Assembly (NCBI RefSeq): GCF_018255755.1 | Contig: NZ_CP073766.1 | Location: forward strand, 7,252,501 to 7,316,500 | Reading direction: 5' to 3' | From: Chitinophaga sp. HK235 | GTDB lineage: Bacteria > Bacteroidota > Bacteroidia > Chitinophagales > Chitinophagaceae | DNA length: 64,000 nucleotides | Part shown: piece after piece, positions 35,409-45,602 of the stretch | Numbering within the stretch: position 1 is the first letter of the stretch | Layout of the letters: each line of letters starts with the position of its first letter | The notes under the pieces: generated by a model | The model's input: the letters and a program-made list of their open reading frames with translations, nothing else | Databases searched by the model: none | Told to the model about the DNA's origin: nothing | Position numbers and translations under genes: made by a program

Positions 35409-37115
35409 TTAATATCCTGCTGCGCTGTCATCGCCGCGTTTATCGCCGGCGGCGTCGAGTCTGCGGGTGCCCGGATTTCTTTTAATGATTTCGCTCCGGC
35501 CTATAGGACTCCGTTTCACTACTTTATAACCCATGTTCTGAAGGGCGGTGATGGTACTGTCGGGAAAATCATTTTCCACCTTCACTTCATCGGGTAGCCA
35601 TTGGTGGTGGAACTTGGGCATATTAACGGCATCAGCCGGAGAAAGGCCAAATTCCAGCGTATTCATGAGTGTCTGGAATACGGAGGTGATAATGGTGGAG
35701 CCGCCGGGTGTGCCGAGGGCATACAGCGCTTGTTTCTGCTGCAGTACGATGGTCGGGGTCATGCTGCTGAGCATGCGTTTGCCGGGAGCGATGGCATTGG
35801 CTTCTGTGCCTACCAGGCCGTACATATTGGGTACGCCGGGTTTTACACTGAAGTCGTCCATTTCATTGTTGAGGAGGAAGCCGGCTTTACCGACTACGGT
35901 CCTGCTGCCGTAATGCCCGTTGAGTGTGGTGGTGACAGCTACCGCATTACCTTCGGCATCGATGATGCTGAGGTGGGTGGTCTCTTCGCTTTCGGGGAAT
36001 ACGCCGGCCTGAGTGGTAGTGCTGTTACCGGCTTTCATGGGTATGAAGTCCTGCATCCGGGAGGCCAGGTATTTTTTATTGGTAAGTCTGGCCACCGGTA
36101 CCTTTACGAAGTCGGGATCACCCAGGTACTGTGCCCGGTCGGCATAAGCTCTTCTTTCTACTTCTATCATCAGTTGTACTGCCTGAGGGGAGTGAAAGCC
36201 CCATTTGGCCACGGGATAGTTTTCTATCATGCCCATCATTTGCTGAAGGCAGACGCCACCGCTGGAGGGGAGGGGCATGGTAAGTATCGTATAGCCTTTA
36301 TAGTTAAAAGATAGCGCCTGCCGCTCGCGGGCCTTATAGTTTTTAAGGTCGGCGAGGGTCATGATGCCATGGCCCCGCTGCATCTCGGCTACGATATTGG
36401 TGGCTGTTTCCCCTTCATAGAAGCCGGCGGCGCCATTTTTTCGTATAAGCATGAGCGTGTGGGCCAGGTCTTTCTGAATAAGGGTGTCACCTGCTTTCCA
36501 GGGCAGGTCTTTTACAAAGGCGGTAGGGGCGGTATTAAGCCGCTGAAAATCTGCTTTGCTGGCATTGAGGTTGACCGCTTCGCTGGCGCTGATGACGAAA
36601 CCCTGGCCCGCCAGGCGGATGGCCGGGTCTATCAGTTTGGAAAACGGCAGTCTGGCATATTTCATGGCTGCAAAGAGGCCAGCTACGGTTCCGGGCACAC
36701 CGGCGGCCAGGTGGCCATCGAGGCTCAGCTGAGTAATGGCATTGCCTGCACTGTCGAGATACATATCGCGGCTGGCTTTGGCAGGAGCTGTCTCCCGGTA
36801 GTCGAGCGCTATCTGTTTGCCGTTGGTCAGGTGGGCCACCATAAAACCGCCGCCACCCAGGTTGCCCGCACCGGGGTACACTACCGCCAATGCCAGCTGT
36901 GTGGCGATGGCCGCATCTACGGCATTACCGCCCTGCTGCAGTATCATTGCACCTACCTGGCTGGCCAGGGGATGGGCAGATACCACCGCACCATGCGGTA
37001 CTGTAATATTCTTCTCTATCTGATAGTCATAAGGCCGGAGCTGGTTTACCGGTGACTGTGCACAGGCCGCCATGACACTGCCCACAGCCATGCCCAGCAG
37101 GATCATCAATCGCAT
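35409..37115 (-). CDS. ggt: Gamma-glutamyltransferase
   Basis: Periplasmic Ntn-hydrolase that cleaves and transfers gamma-glutamyl groups, mainly from glutathione. Signal peptide with a possible lipobox-like GSVMAAC end (residues 1-19). The precursor is autoprocessed: the nucleophile Thr379 starts the small subunit (ETTHLSIIDAEGN). Other marks: YPGAGNLGGGGFMVAHL, LLNNEMDDF and the GSTIITSVFQTLMN stretch near the C-terminus. 568 aa is typical. First gene of the minus-strand run. The ATG at 37115 is 67 bp from the divergent M14 peptidase. Confidence 0.94.
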   Translation of the reverse strand: MRLMILLGMAVGSVMAACAQSPVNQLRPYDYQIEKNITVPHGAVVSAHPLASQVGAMILQQGGNAVDAAIATQLALAVVYPGAGNLGGGGFMVAHLTNGKQIALDYRETAPAKASRDMYLDSAGNAITQLSLDGHLAAGVPGTVAGLFAAMKYARLPFSKLIDPAIRLAGQGFVISASEAVNLNASKADFQRLNTAPTAFVKDLPWKAGDTLIQKDLAHTLMLIRKNGAAGFYEGETATNIVAEMQRGHGIMTLADLKNYKARERQALSFNYKGYTILTMPLPSSGGVCLQQMMGMIENYPVAKWGFHSPQAVQLMIEVERRAYADRAQYLGDPDFVKVPVARLTNKKYLASRMQDFIPMKAGNSTTTQAGVFPESEETTHLSIIDAEGNAVAVTTTLNGHYGSRTVVGKAGFLLNNEMDDFSVKPGVPNMYGLVGTEANAIAPGKRMLSSMTPTIVLQQKQALYALGTPGGSTIITSVFQTLMNTLEFGLSPADAVNMPKFHHQWLPDEVKVENDFPDSTITALQNMGYKVVKRSPIGRSEIIKRNPGTRRLDAAGDKRGDDSAAGY

Positions 37116-37182
37116 GGTACTTGGTGTTTGCGTGTAAATTAAGAAAACAATCCCTATCTTACGTAGTAAACTATTAGTTGCT

Positions 37183-39714
37183 ATGCGCCAACACTTACTT
37201 CTGGCATTGTTACTGCTTGGCTTTTTCTCTGTCAGCGCCCAGATACCTACCCCCGAACAGTTTCTTGGTTATCCGCTGGGGACACAGTTTACCCCGCATT
37301 ACCGCGTACTGGATTATTTCAGGCAGGTAGCTGCAACCGCAAAAAATGTGAAGATAGAGCAGTACGGGACTACCTATGAAGGAAGACCACTGATCACCGC
37401 TACCGTCGCTTCCCTGGCCAATTTCAGCCGACTCGATGAAATACGTCAGCACAGCCTGGACATGTCTTACGCCAAAGGCAATGCTGGCAGCGACCAGCCC
37501 GTGATCGTGTGGCTGAGCTATAATGTACATGGTAATGAAGCCGTGTCTACAGAAGCAGCCATGAAAACACTCTATGAACTGGTTAATAACGGCAACGCAC
37601 AAACGCAGCAGTGGCTCAAAAATACCGTCGTGATCATCGATCCTTGCCTGAACCCCGACGGACGTGAACGGTATGTTAACTTCTACAACACCGTACGCAG
37701 CCTGCAACCGGACGTTAACCGCTACTCCCGCGAACATAATGAACCCTGGCCGGGAGGAAGACCCAATCACTATTACTTCGATCTTAACCGTGACTGGGCC
37801 TGGCAAACACAACGTGAATCACAGCAACGGGTAGCAAAATACAATCAATGGATGCCACAGCTGCATGTCGATTTTCACGAACAGGAAATTGAAGCGCCTT
37901 ATTACTTCGCGCCGGCAGCAGAACCTTTCCACGATGCCATCACTCCCTGGCAGCGGGAAGTACAGGTGATGATCGGAAAAAACAATGCAAAATATTTTGA
38001 CCAGGAAGGCTGGTTGTATTTTACCAAAGAACGTTTCGACCTCTTTTATCCCAGCTATGGTGACACCTATCCCATGTATAATGGTGCCATCGGTATGACC
38101 TATGAACAAGGCGGCAGCGGCAGAGCCGGTGTGGCAGTAGTTAAACGGGATGGCGACACGCTTACCCTTACCGATCGTATCGCACATCATTTCACCACAG
38201 GAATGTCTACCATTGAAGTCGCCTCTCAACAGGCCGACCGGATTCTGAAAGAGTATGTGAAATATTTTGAAACCGCTAAAAAAGATCCGCAGGGTGGTTA
38301 CAAGTCTTATGTGATCAAAGCTTCCGGCAATCCTGAAAAACTGAACCTGCTGGCAGATCTGTTACGTAAAAACAATATCGCCTTTGGTTTTGGCGCTAAC
38401 ATCACCTCCGGCACAGGGTTTAACTATTTCACCGGTAAAACCGAAGTTTTCCCCATCACAAAGGAAGACCTGGTGATCAATGCTTATCAGCCGCGCTCCA
38501 ATATGTTGAGAGTACTTTTTGAACCTACCTCTCATCTGTCTGATTCCGTTACTTATGATATCACGGCATGGGCGTTGCCATACGCCTATGGTCTTACTTC
38601 CTATGCGGTGAAACAACCGCTTACACCTGCAGCAGACGCGCCTGTAACACCGCAAAACGCTCCGCTGGCAGCCCAACACCCTTATGCTTATCTGGCTCAG
38701 TGGAATAGTGTTCGTGATGTAAAATTCCTGGCTACTCTGCTTAAGCAAGGCCTGAAAGTACGTTTCGCAGAAACGCCCTTTATGTCCGGTGGCAAAACTT
38801 TCCCTGCCGGCACTCTCGTTATTACCCGTACCGGCAATAATAACGGTGGTCCGCTGTTCGACAGCTTTGTAACGACACAGGCAGACAAATACAAGATCAC
38901 GCTCGATGCCGTAGCTACCGGCTTCGTAGACAAAGGCATGGATTTCGGCTCCGATAAAATCAGGTATATCAAACCTCCGAGGGTAATGCTGGTAACCGGC
39001 GACAATATTTCTTCCCTGGGAGCAGGAGAGATATGGCATTTCTTTGAACAACAATTGAACTATCCTATAACGGTAGTGAATGAACGAAATCTGAGTGCTG
39101 TCAGCTGGGACCAGGTGGATGTACTCATTCTCCCGGACGGCGAATACAAAATGTTTGCAGACAAACCTGCTGCCGAACGCCTGAAAGATTGGATCAGTAA
39201 AGGAGGAAAGCTGATCGCTATAGAAAGCGCTGTAGCGCAGATCGCGGAAGCTGAGTGGGGCATCAAACAAAAGAAAGAGAAGGGAGAAGAGGAAAAGGAC
39301 AAAAACAAAATACCATCAGAATACACTTATGATGTGCTGAAACCATATGCTAACCGCGAAAGGGAAAGTGTGAAACAGTTTATTCCGGGTGCTATTTATA
39401 AAGTGCAACTGGATACTACCCATCCGCTGGCCTTTGGTTATACCAATACTTATTATACGTTGAAACAGGACAACTATTTGTATGAGTTCATGGACAACAA
39501 CGGCTGGAATGTTGGCGTGTTAAAGAAAGACAACTATCTCAGTGGTTTTGTGGGAACAGATACCCGCAGCCGCCTGAAAGATGGTCTGCTCTTCGGTGTG
39601 AAGGAAATCGGTAACGGCTCTCTCGTTATCCTGGCTGATAATCTGCTGTTCCGCAGCTTCTGGGAAAACGGTAAGCTGATGTTTAGTAATGCGGTGTTTC
39701 TTGTCAACCAGTAA
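37183..39714 (+). CDS. Secreted M14 zinc carboxypeptidase-family protein
   Basis: Exported metallopeptidase of 843 aa. Signal peptide ends FFSVSAQ (residue about 20). The M14 catalytic domain has zinc ligands in VHGNEAV (His116, Glu119) and LHVDFHEQE (His near 228-232); the catalytic Glu candidate lies in GMTYEQGGSGRAG. The C-terminal half (from about 590: VMLVTGDNISSLGAGEIWHFFEQQL; DVLILPDGEYKMF; GGKLIAIESA) has a class-I GATase-like fold, an arrangement common in Bacteroidetes M14 proteins. Possibly a peptidase for diet-type proteins or cell-wall peptides; substrate unknown. Its start is divergent from ggt. Confidence 0.88.
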   Translation: MRQHLLLALLLLGFFSVSAQIPTPEQFLGYPLGTQFTPHYRVLDYFRQVAATAKNVKIEQYGTTYEGRPLITATVASLANFSRLDEIRQHSLDMSYAKGNAGSDQPVIVWLSYNVHGNEAVSTEAAMKTLYELVNNGNAQTQQWLKNTVVIIDPCLNPDGRERYVNFYNTVRSLQPDVNRYSREHNEPWPGGRPNHYYFDLNRDWAWQTQRESQQRVAKYNQWMPQLHVDFHEQEIEAPYYFAPAAEPFHDAITPWQREVQVMIGKNNAKYFDQEGWLYFTKERFDLFYPSYGDTYPMYNGAIGMTYEQGGSGRAGVAVVKRDGDTLTLTDRIAHHFTTGMSTIEVASQQADRILKEYVKYFETAKKDPQGGYKSYVIKASGNPEKLNLLADLLRKNNIAFGFGANITSGTGFNYFTGKTEVFPITKEDLVINAYQPRSNMLRVLFEPTSHLSDSVTYDITAWALPYAYGLTSYAVKQPLTPAADAPVTPQNAPLAAQHPYAYLAQWNSVRDVKFLATLLKQGLKVRFAETPFMSGGKTFPAGTLVITRTGNNNGGPLFDSFVTTQADKYKITLDAVATGFVDKGMDFGSDKIRYIKPPRVMLVTGDNISSLGAGEIWHFFEQQLNYPITVVNERNLSAVSWDQVDVLILPDGEYKMFADKPAAERLKDWISKGGKLIAIESAVAQIAEAEWGIKQKKEKGEEEKDKNKIPSEYTYDVLKPYANRERESVKQFIPGAIYKVQLDTTHPLAFGYTNTYYTLKQDNYLYEFMDNNGWNVGVLKKDNYLSGFVGTDTRSRLKDGLLFGVKEIGNGSLVILADNLLFRSFWENGKLMFSNAVFLVNQ

Positions 39715-40304
39715 CAACGACTGATTGATTTGATGGTACTACTGCTCATGATAAATTAAGAGATGAGAGTACTGGAGGTATTTTAAGTGGCGTAAAAATA
39801 AAACGGTCGCCAATTGCAATGATCCGTTGACCTCCAGGCCTCTGTATTTAACCCTCCATTGAAATTTTCCATTGAATCCGTGCTTTTGTTTGCAGTTTAA
39901 GTAATTAATTCAAATAGTCTTGTTTATTAAGTTTGAAAATATATAACGTATATTTGGCTGCATTTTTTGTTTAGACTTTTAAAAACCTATACTTACGATC
40001 CCTGATAGACAACTGTAGCCTGGTGTCAGTTATTGGATATATCCTATTTGAATAATTGTTTTCCCAGACGTTTGTTGAGATACCCGTGTTCGACTGTATT
40101 GCAATTTTTACATGAAGCTACCTGATAAGTTGATAATACCTGATACAAAAATTTGTATCAGCCTTTACTATTGGAAGACGATAAATAACTGCACGTTGAG
40201 AAGTGAACCTCTTTGAAAATTATAATTCTCAGGTTATTCGTTGAAGGTCCTGCGATCAAAAGAACTGAAAAAACAATACTTAATTAATATTATCTCAGAT
40301 CCCT
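39715..40304. other. Long leader region upstream of the RHS locus
   Basis: About 590 bp without a credible gene, AT-rich. It holds a TATATTTG box (39949-39956, TAnnTTTG match) and the near-perfect palindrome 40140-40161 described separately. No tRNA or known RNA family was recognised. The distance from box to ATG (about 350 bp) would give a long 5' leader. Confidence 0.5.
40140..40161. promoter_or_regulatory. Operator-like palindrome CTGATACAAA-AA-TTTGTATCAG
   Basis: Two 10-base arms in perfect reverse complement around AA, about 145 bp upstream of the RHS start codon. The shape and length suit binding by a dimeric regulator or a small hairpin; no regulator gene is nearby to assign. Confidence 0.5.
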
Positions 40305-43300
40305 ATGCTATTTAGAAGCAAATTAAGGAAAGTACTGGCCTTATTTTTCCTCTCCCTACTAGTATTTCAGATAGGATACCCTGTGGCAGCTTATGCGTTG
40401 ACATCCGGTCCTACTGTACCGGAAGCTACCAGTTTTGAACCGGTGGATACATCTGATATGGTCAATCTCCAATCGGGTGATTTTAGCTATAACATGCCAT
40501 TACTGGAAGTTCCGGGACCAGAAGGAGGTTATCCTTTATCATTATCTTACCATGCAGGTATACAAGCGGGCGAAGATGCCAGTTGGACGGGGTTAGGCTG
40601 GACGCTTAATCCAGGTGCCATCGCTCGTAACGTGAATGGATATGCGGATGATTGGTTTTCTGAAACTTCACTGAGAAGGGATTATTGGGCTGGTGGTCAG
40701 ACATCTACCTATACCGTGGGGGTTAGTGTTGGTATTGCGAATACACCCGCTACTGTTGGTTTCTCTCTGGCATTTTCACAGGATACCTACCAGGGTTTTA
40801 GTGGTGCGGCATCAGTAAGTGTGGGCATGTCACAAGGCCCGGTAAGTGTTGGTATAAGTGCCGGTGTTGGTGCGGATGGAGAATTCTATGCTTCGCCCTC
40901 TGCAGGCGTTACTGCCGGAACCAGTGTATTGGGTATTTCCATGGGAACCGGAAGTAACGGTTTAGGTGCTAATATTGGTCCGATAAGCGGTTTTATCAGC
41001 AACGATAAAGCTGGCGATATTTCTACGGAAACAAAAGGATTTGGTATTGATATTCCTGTTTACGCTAATATAAACCTCCGTTTGGGATACAATTATACAC
41101 GCTATTGGTCCGATGAATCAGTGAGCATTCCGGTCCACGGGAGCTTAAATATGCCAGGGTGGAATATGATCACGCAGGCACATGCATTTGATACTTATTC
41201 GCTTCTTAATTATGATCCCGTTTTTCCTGATAGTACCAATATCCTGGAGAATAGTGATCCGGATGTCTTGCAGGGAGGTACTTATCCGGACTTTGATAAC
41301 TACCAGGTTACTGCACAGGGGTTGGGAGGAGTTATGCGTCCATATATGTTCCAGGGATATGTTGCGCGACAGAACCGTTCAACCAATTCCAATAATAAAA
41401 CAATTATGTACGTATGCCCAGGACAGGGTGATGCTGGTCTTATGTTGGGAAATATTCCCCAGTTTAGATTCGACAATGATTTTTCCAATTCATACCGGCA
41501 GAAATTTCCGGATGTGGACATTGTAAACGTATGGGGTAATAAGTTACCTGCGCCCTTTGACCCTAATCCTACCTATGGACTCGGAGATGGTAATTATGGA
41601 TATAATCCCACCACCACTGAGTTGGCTGGCTCACGTAGTATCAGAACAATAGATTGCGCTACATTATTTGGTACTTCAACGGATAAAAAAGGATTTATTT
41701 ATCCCTCAGGATCCAAAGGATTAGAAAGTATTCCGGTAACTGGTAACCTTAGTAAGTCTATCGGCGGCTTTGCTATTACCAATACATCCGGTGTCACTTA
41801 TCATTATACGCTTCCTGCCTATTCTTCCAACGAAAGTATTTATTCAGAAAGAATTGATGCCTCTAAGGGAGATGGTATGAGTAAGAGTTTCAACAGGCAG
41901 GTAAAGCCTGGCAAATATGCCTATACCTGGTACCTGACAGGAGTAACAGGCCCCGACTATGTAGACAGAAATAATAATAATGAACTGGATGAAGGTGACT
42001 GGGGATATTGGGTAAAGTTTGAATATGGGAAGTGGGCAGATGCCTACTACTGGAGGAACCCGGAAATAGGATTTACACCAGATATTGATAACAAGTTCCA
42101 GAATGCTTCAAAAGGCCAGAAGGAAATTTATTACCTGAACGCCGTTAAAACCAGGTCGCATACAGCTTTATTTGTAAAAAACATCAGAAGGGATGCGAGA
42201 GGAGCAGCCAGTTCCATTATGCCTACTTCCGGAGAAACAGAAAATTCAGGGGCATTTGATAACAGTTCCGGCTATACGATGAAACTCGATAGGATTTTAT
42301 TGTTCGGCAATGCAGATCTGCCATCATATAGTATGAATACAGGTTCATTGGCTGCCGGACATTATTCCGAAAATGTGATGGATGTCAATGATGCAGCTAA
42401 TGCCGGACTGGATAGTAAAGCTTTAAGAATAATCAACTTTAACTATGATTACAGCCTTTGTCCTAAAACACTCAATAGTTTTGATACCGATCCTTCCCAG
42501 AAAGACGGAAAGCTTACCCTGAAACAGGTAATACTGAAAGGCCGGGGAGGCAGTTGTATGCTTCCTGCTACGGACTTTACATATGAAACAGAAGATACTA
42601 ACCCTGGTAAGATAACTTCGCTTACTCCTCCGGCCAGCGGTACTTTCAGCGATAAAATTACTGCTGTCAGTACTAGCGGTACGCCTTATAAACCTGGCGA
42701 TATTTTGATGATAGGCGATCGTGTTTATTTTGGTGTTATCACTAAAGCGCTGGGTAATAATGTATATATTATCCGTTATTTCCCTGGTTATGTGCCTGTA
42801 TTACAGCCGCTGGGACAGTTCGATTGCACCCTCACTAAAAATCCACCTTTCTTAAGAGGGGCAAGGGATATATGGGGCATGTATAAATCGGATTATGATG
42901 CAGACAAGGCCCGGTCCAACCCCAATCTGGGTGGTATGGTGAATACGGCTTCAGCACGGGGACAGGATGCATGGTCATTACGCGGTATTAACACACCCAT
43001 GGGTGCTAAGATTAAAGTGGAATATGAACCGGACGTTTATAGTACGGCCGTGTTAAACCAAATGGGATCTTTCCTGATGAGCGACTTTTCTTATGACCCT
43101 AACGGTAAATTATTATGGTTTACAGTGGGTACAGGTGATGACGCCACTTTGCTGAGTGAAATATATGGTGTGGGCTCAAAAATAAAAGCTTTGCTACTGC
43201 AACCGGCAGACTATATCCGTGAGCCCGGATGGCCCCGTGAATCCAATTTTCCTATAATCACAGTTTCGGATGCCGCTAATTTACCGGACCAGACAGATTT

Positions 43301-45536
43301 TATAGTAAAGAATATTGATGATGCCAACAGAAAAATGGCAGTATCACTCCATTCACTGAATATCATGAATCGTTTCTTTGGTCCTGCTTCACCTGGCGGC
43401 TTTGTTGGCTGGTGGGTAAAAGGACCCGTCACAGGCAATCTGTTTTATTCGAACAATTTTAATCATTATGGCGGCGGCTTGCGTGTAAAGACTTTATCAG
43501 TGTCTTCTGCAGAAAGAACAAATGTCACCAGCTACAACTACAGCAGACCTGAGAACCCCGGGCTGAGCTCTGGTGTAACTTCATACGAACCTACTGTCTT
43601 TGACGTTGAAAATCTTTCCAGTTTCCCGGAATTGGACAGGGATAAAGGACATTTAATATACAAGAAATTGTTGTATAAGGACATCAACTACCTGTTGACC
43701 ATTGCCAGGGAAGTACCCCCTCCTGCAGTCACCTATAAAAATGTCAAGGTAACCAATAAAGTGATTTCTGCTGATGGCACAGAAAGAGGTATTAGTGGTA
43801 GTACAGGTTATGAGTTTGAAGTCTTTAATCAGAATATGATTTCAAGGGATAAAGTTGGAAATGGTACAGTAACTGCCTATTATCATAACCAGCCTTCCGG
43901 TACTGTTAATATAGCCAATAATATTTCCATCAAGACATTAAAGGGCGCTGTGGGTAACCTGAGAAGAACGATCACTTATGATGACAAAGGCAACAAGCTG
44001 ACTGAAACAAAATCAAAATACCTGCATGATTCTTATATAGGCAGTTCAACATTTCTCGATTCTTATTTCCTGGGCGGACTGCGCGCAGTCTCTTACCAGG
44101 GTGTGACCACAGAGCGTCAGGTAGAGGAAAAATACGTATACGATCCACCGTCCAATATCAATAAAGTAATGGTGACGATGGCCGCGAAAGAAAATTACCC
44201 CGTAGTAAAAGTAGGAGAATCGGTCTTCAATTATAAAACTGGTAAGATGACAACTTACACCAATGCAAAGTTTGATTTCTATAGCGGTGAGCCAACGCAG
44301 ATAATGACAGAGGATTCGTATGGAAATACGTTCCTGACTGAATCAACACCTGCCTATCGGCTGTATCCGCAAATGGGACTTAAAACCAATGATCGGGCTA
44401 ATAAAAACATGTTATCCCAGATTGGAGGTAGTGTCACCTATAAGTTAAAAGACTACCAGAAAACAGCTGTGATCAGTGCAATAGCACAGGTATGGAGTAA
44501 CACCACGCCTGTTTTCAACCCTGATAACAGTGGTAATACGCTTGTACAGAACAATGCCACTAACGGAAACGTCTGGCGGTTACAAACCAAGTATGTATGG
44601 AGGCCGGAAGGCTCACTCACCGGAGGCATCATGCCATTGGACCAGTTTATCAATTTCAACTGGACTAATCCACAGGCTGCTGTTGCAGATTGGAAAAAGA
44701 TGAATGAAACTACTTTGTTCAGTATTAATTCACATCCGTTGGAGTCTGTTAATTCCGAAGATCTGTACTCTGCCTCTAAGTATGGGTACAATGATAGTCG
44801 ACTGGTAATAGCAGGAAACAATGCTGATTATACACAGGTTACATTTACCGGTGCGGAAGATGATCTTGTAGGTGGAGCCTTTTCTACTGGTGTGAGACCT
44901 GGAGCCGGAACTATTTTAAAGAATGCCGGATTCCCAAATGCTTCTGCACATACAGGGTATAACAGTCTGTCAACACCTGCTGGCGGAGAAGGATTCAACT
45001 ATTCACTCGCCACAAAAGCTTCTCATGGAAGCAGAGCATATATTGCCAGTGTATGGGTGAAAAGCAGCGATGGGAATATCCCGAATGCTAATCTTTATTA
45101 CCAGATAAACGGTAATGCACGTGTGACTGCTAACGTAATTGCAACACGTAAGGCAGGAGATTGGTACCAACTGAATATCCTGACACCATCAGTGACTGCA
45201 ACAGGAGCTACCATTAAATTCGGATGTCTTAACAACAGCGGCGTAAATGTTTATTTTGATGACTTCCGCATACAGCCACAATCATCTGTTACATCTGCTT
45301 TTGTATATGATAAAACAACTGGGGAGCTTACTTATCTGCTGGATGCTAATAATTTATTCACCAGGTATGAGTACGATGGAGGCGGAAAATTAATCCGTAC
45401 CTACAAGGAAAACTTCAGTAACGGAGTTATTAAAGTGATAGAGTACGAATATAATTATGGTAAAGGATGTGTAGCAACAGCTGTTAAATCATTACCTAAA
45501 ATTGATTTTTACAGCAGCAACCTGGGGCTTATTTAG
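40305..45536 (+). CDS. Giant exported RHS/YD-type protein, first of a two-gene RHS locus
   Basis: 1743 aa, exported (signal peptide region 8-33, AYALTSGPTV). The start resembles SpvB/RHS-type proteins of Bacteroidetes: VNLQSGDFSYNMPLLEVPGPEGGYPLSLSYHAG, TGLGWTLNPGAIARNVNG. A Gly/Ser/Val-rich repetitive stretch lies at about 150-235. Near 1532-1660 there is a carbohydrate-binding-type beta-sandwich (GYNSLSTPAGG, YIASVWVKSSDG, VYFDDFRIQPQ), followed by YD-type words (VYDKTTGELTYLLDANNLFTRYEYDGGGKL). Probably forms part of the RHS shell or delivery protein. The gene and its successor look AT-richer than the surroundings by eye, suggesting transfer. The stop lies in a hairpin loop. Confidence 0.78.
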   Translation: MLFRSKLRKVLALFFLSLLVFQIGYPVAAYALTSGPTVPEATSFEPVDTSDMVNLQSGDFSYNMPLLEVPGPEGGYPLSLSYHAGIQAGEDASWTGLGWTLNPGAIARNVNGYADDWFSETSLRRDYWAGGQTSTYTVGVSVGIANTPATVGFSLAFSQDTYQGFSGAASVSVGMSQGPVSVGISAGVGADGEFYASPSAGVTAGTSVLGISMGTGSNGLGANIGPISGFISNDKAGDISTETKGFGIDIPVYANINLRLGYNYTRYWSDESVSIPVHGSLNMPGWNMITQAHAFDTYSLLNYDPVFPDSTNILENSDPDVLQGGTYPDFDNYQVTAQGLGGVMRPYMFQGYVARQNRSTNSNNKTIMYVCPGQGDAGLMLGNIPQFRFDNDFSNSYRQKFPDVDIVNVWGNKLPAPFDPNPTYGLGDGNYGYNPTTTELAGSRSIRTIDCATLFGTSTDKKGFIYPSGSKGLESIPVTGNLSKSIGGFAITNTSGVTYHYTLPAYSSNESIYSERIDASKGDGMSKSFNRQVKPGKYAYTWYLTGVTGPDYVDRNNNNELDEGDWGYWVKFEYGKWADAYYWRNPEIGFTPDIDNKFQNASKGQKEIYYLNAVKTRSHTALFVKNIRRDARGAASSIMPTSGETENSGAFDNSSGYTMKLDRILLFGNADLPSYSMNTGSLAAGHYSENVMDVNDAANAGLDSKALRIINFNYDYSLCPKTLNSFDTDPSQKDGKLTLKQVILKGRGGSCMLPATDFTYETEDTNPGKITSLTPPASGTFSDKITAVSTSGTPYKPGDILMIGDRVYFGVITKALGNNVYIIRYFPGYVPVLQPLGQFDCTLTKNPPFLRGARDIWGMYKSDYDADKARSNPNLGGMVNTASARGQDAWSLRGINTPMGAKIKVEYEPDVYSTAVLNQMGSFLMSDFSYDPNGKLLWFTVGTGDDATLLSEIYGVGSKIKALLLQPADYIREPGWPRESNFPIITVSDAANLPDQTDFIVKNIDDANRKMAVSLHSLNIMNRFFGPASPGGFVGWWVKGPVTGNLFYSNNFNHYGGGLRVKTLSVSSAERTNVTSYNYSRPENPGLSSGVTSYEPTVFDVENLSSFPELDRDKGHLIYKKLLYKDINYLLTIAREVPPPAVTYKNVKVTNKVISADGTERGISGSTGYEFEVFNQNMISRDKVGNGTVTAYYHNQPSGTVNIANNISIKTLKGAVGNLRRTITYDDKGNKLTETKSKYLHDSYIGSSTFLDSYFLGGLRAVSYQGVTTERQVEEKYVYDPPSNINKVMVTMAAKENYPVVKVGESVFNYKTGKMTTYTNAKFDFYSGEPTQIMTEDSYGNTFLTESTPAYRLYPQMGLKTNDRANKNMLSQIGGSVTYKLKDYQKTAVISAIAQVWSNTTPVFNPDNSGNTLVQNNATNGNVWRLQTKYVWRPEGSLTGGIMPLDQFINFNWTNPQAAVADWKKMNETTLFSINSHPLESVNSEDLYSASKYGYNDSRLVIAGNNADYTQVTFTGAEDDLVGGAFSTGVRPGAGTILKNAGFPNASAHTGYNSLSTPAGGEGFNYSLATKASHGSRAYIASVWVKSSDGNIPNANLYYQINGNARVTANVIATRKAGDWYQLNILTPSVTATGATIKFGCLNNSGVNVYFDDFRIQPQSSVTSAFVYDKTTGELTYLLDANNLFTRYEYDGGGKLIRTYKENFSNGVIKVIEYEYNYGKGCVATAVKSLPKIDFYSSNLGLI

Positions 45537-45545
45537 ACCCCAGGT
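45520..45545 (+). other. Hairpin over the stop codon of the first RHS gene
   Basis: ACCTGGGG (45520-45527) pairs with CCCCAGGT (45538-45545), ten-base loop holding the TAG. No T-tract follows, so it is not a standard terminator. Confidence 0.6.
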
Positions 45546-45602
45546 CAGTACATAATACGTTAATAACAATGCTTCGTGTTTTCATTAGTTTTAAATGAAC
45601 CT

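Noticed and set aside
39715..40304. tRNA or structured RNA in the long leader before the RHS genes
   Set aside because: No cloverleaf or conserved RNA core could be made out; only a palindrome and a promoter-like box are supported.
40900..41020. CRISPR-like repetition in the Gly/Ser-rich part of RHS-1
   Set aside because: It is coding repetition with irregular units and no spacers.
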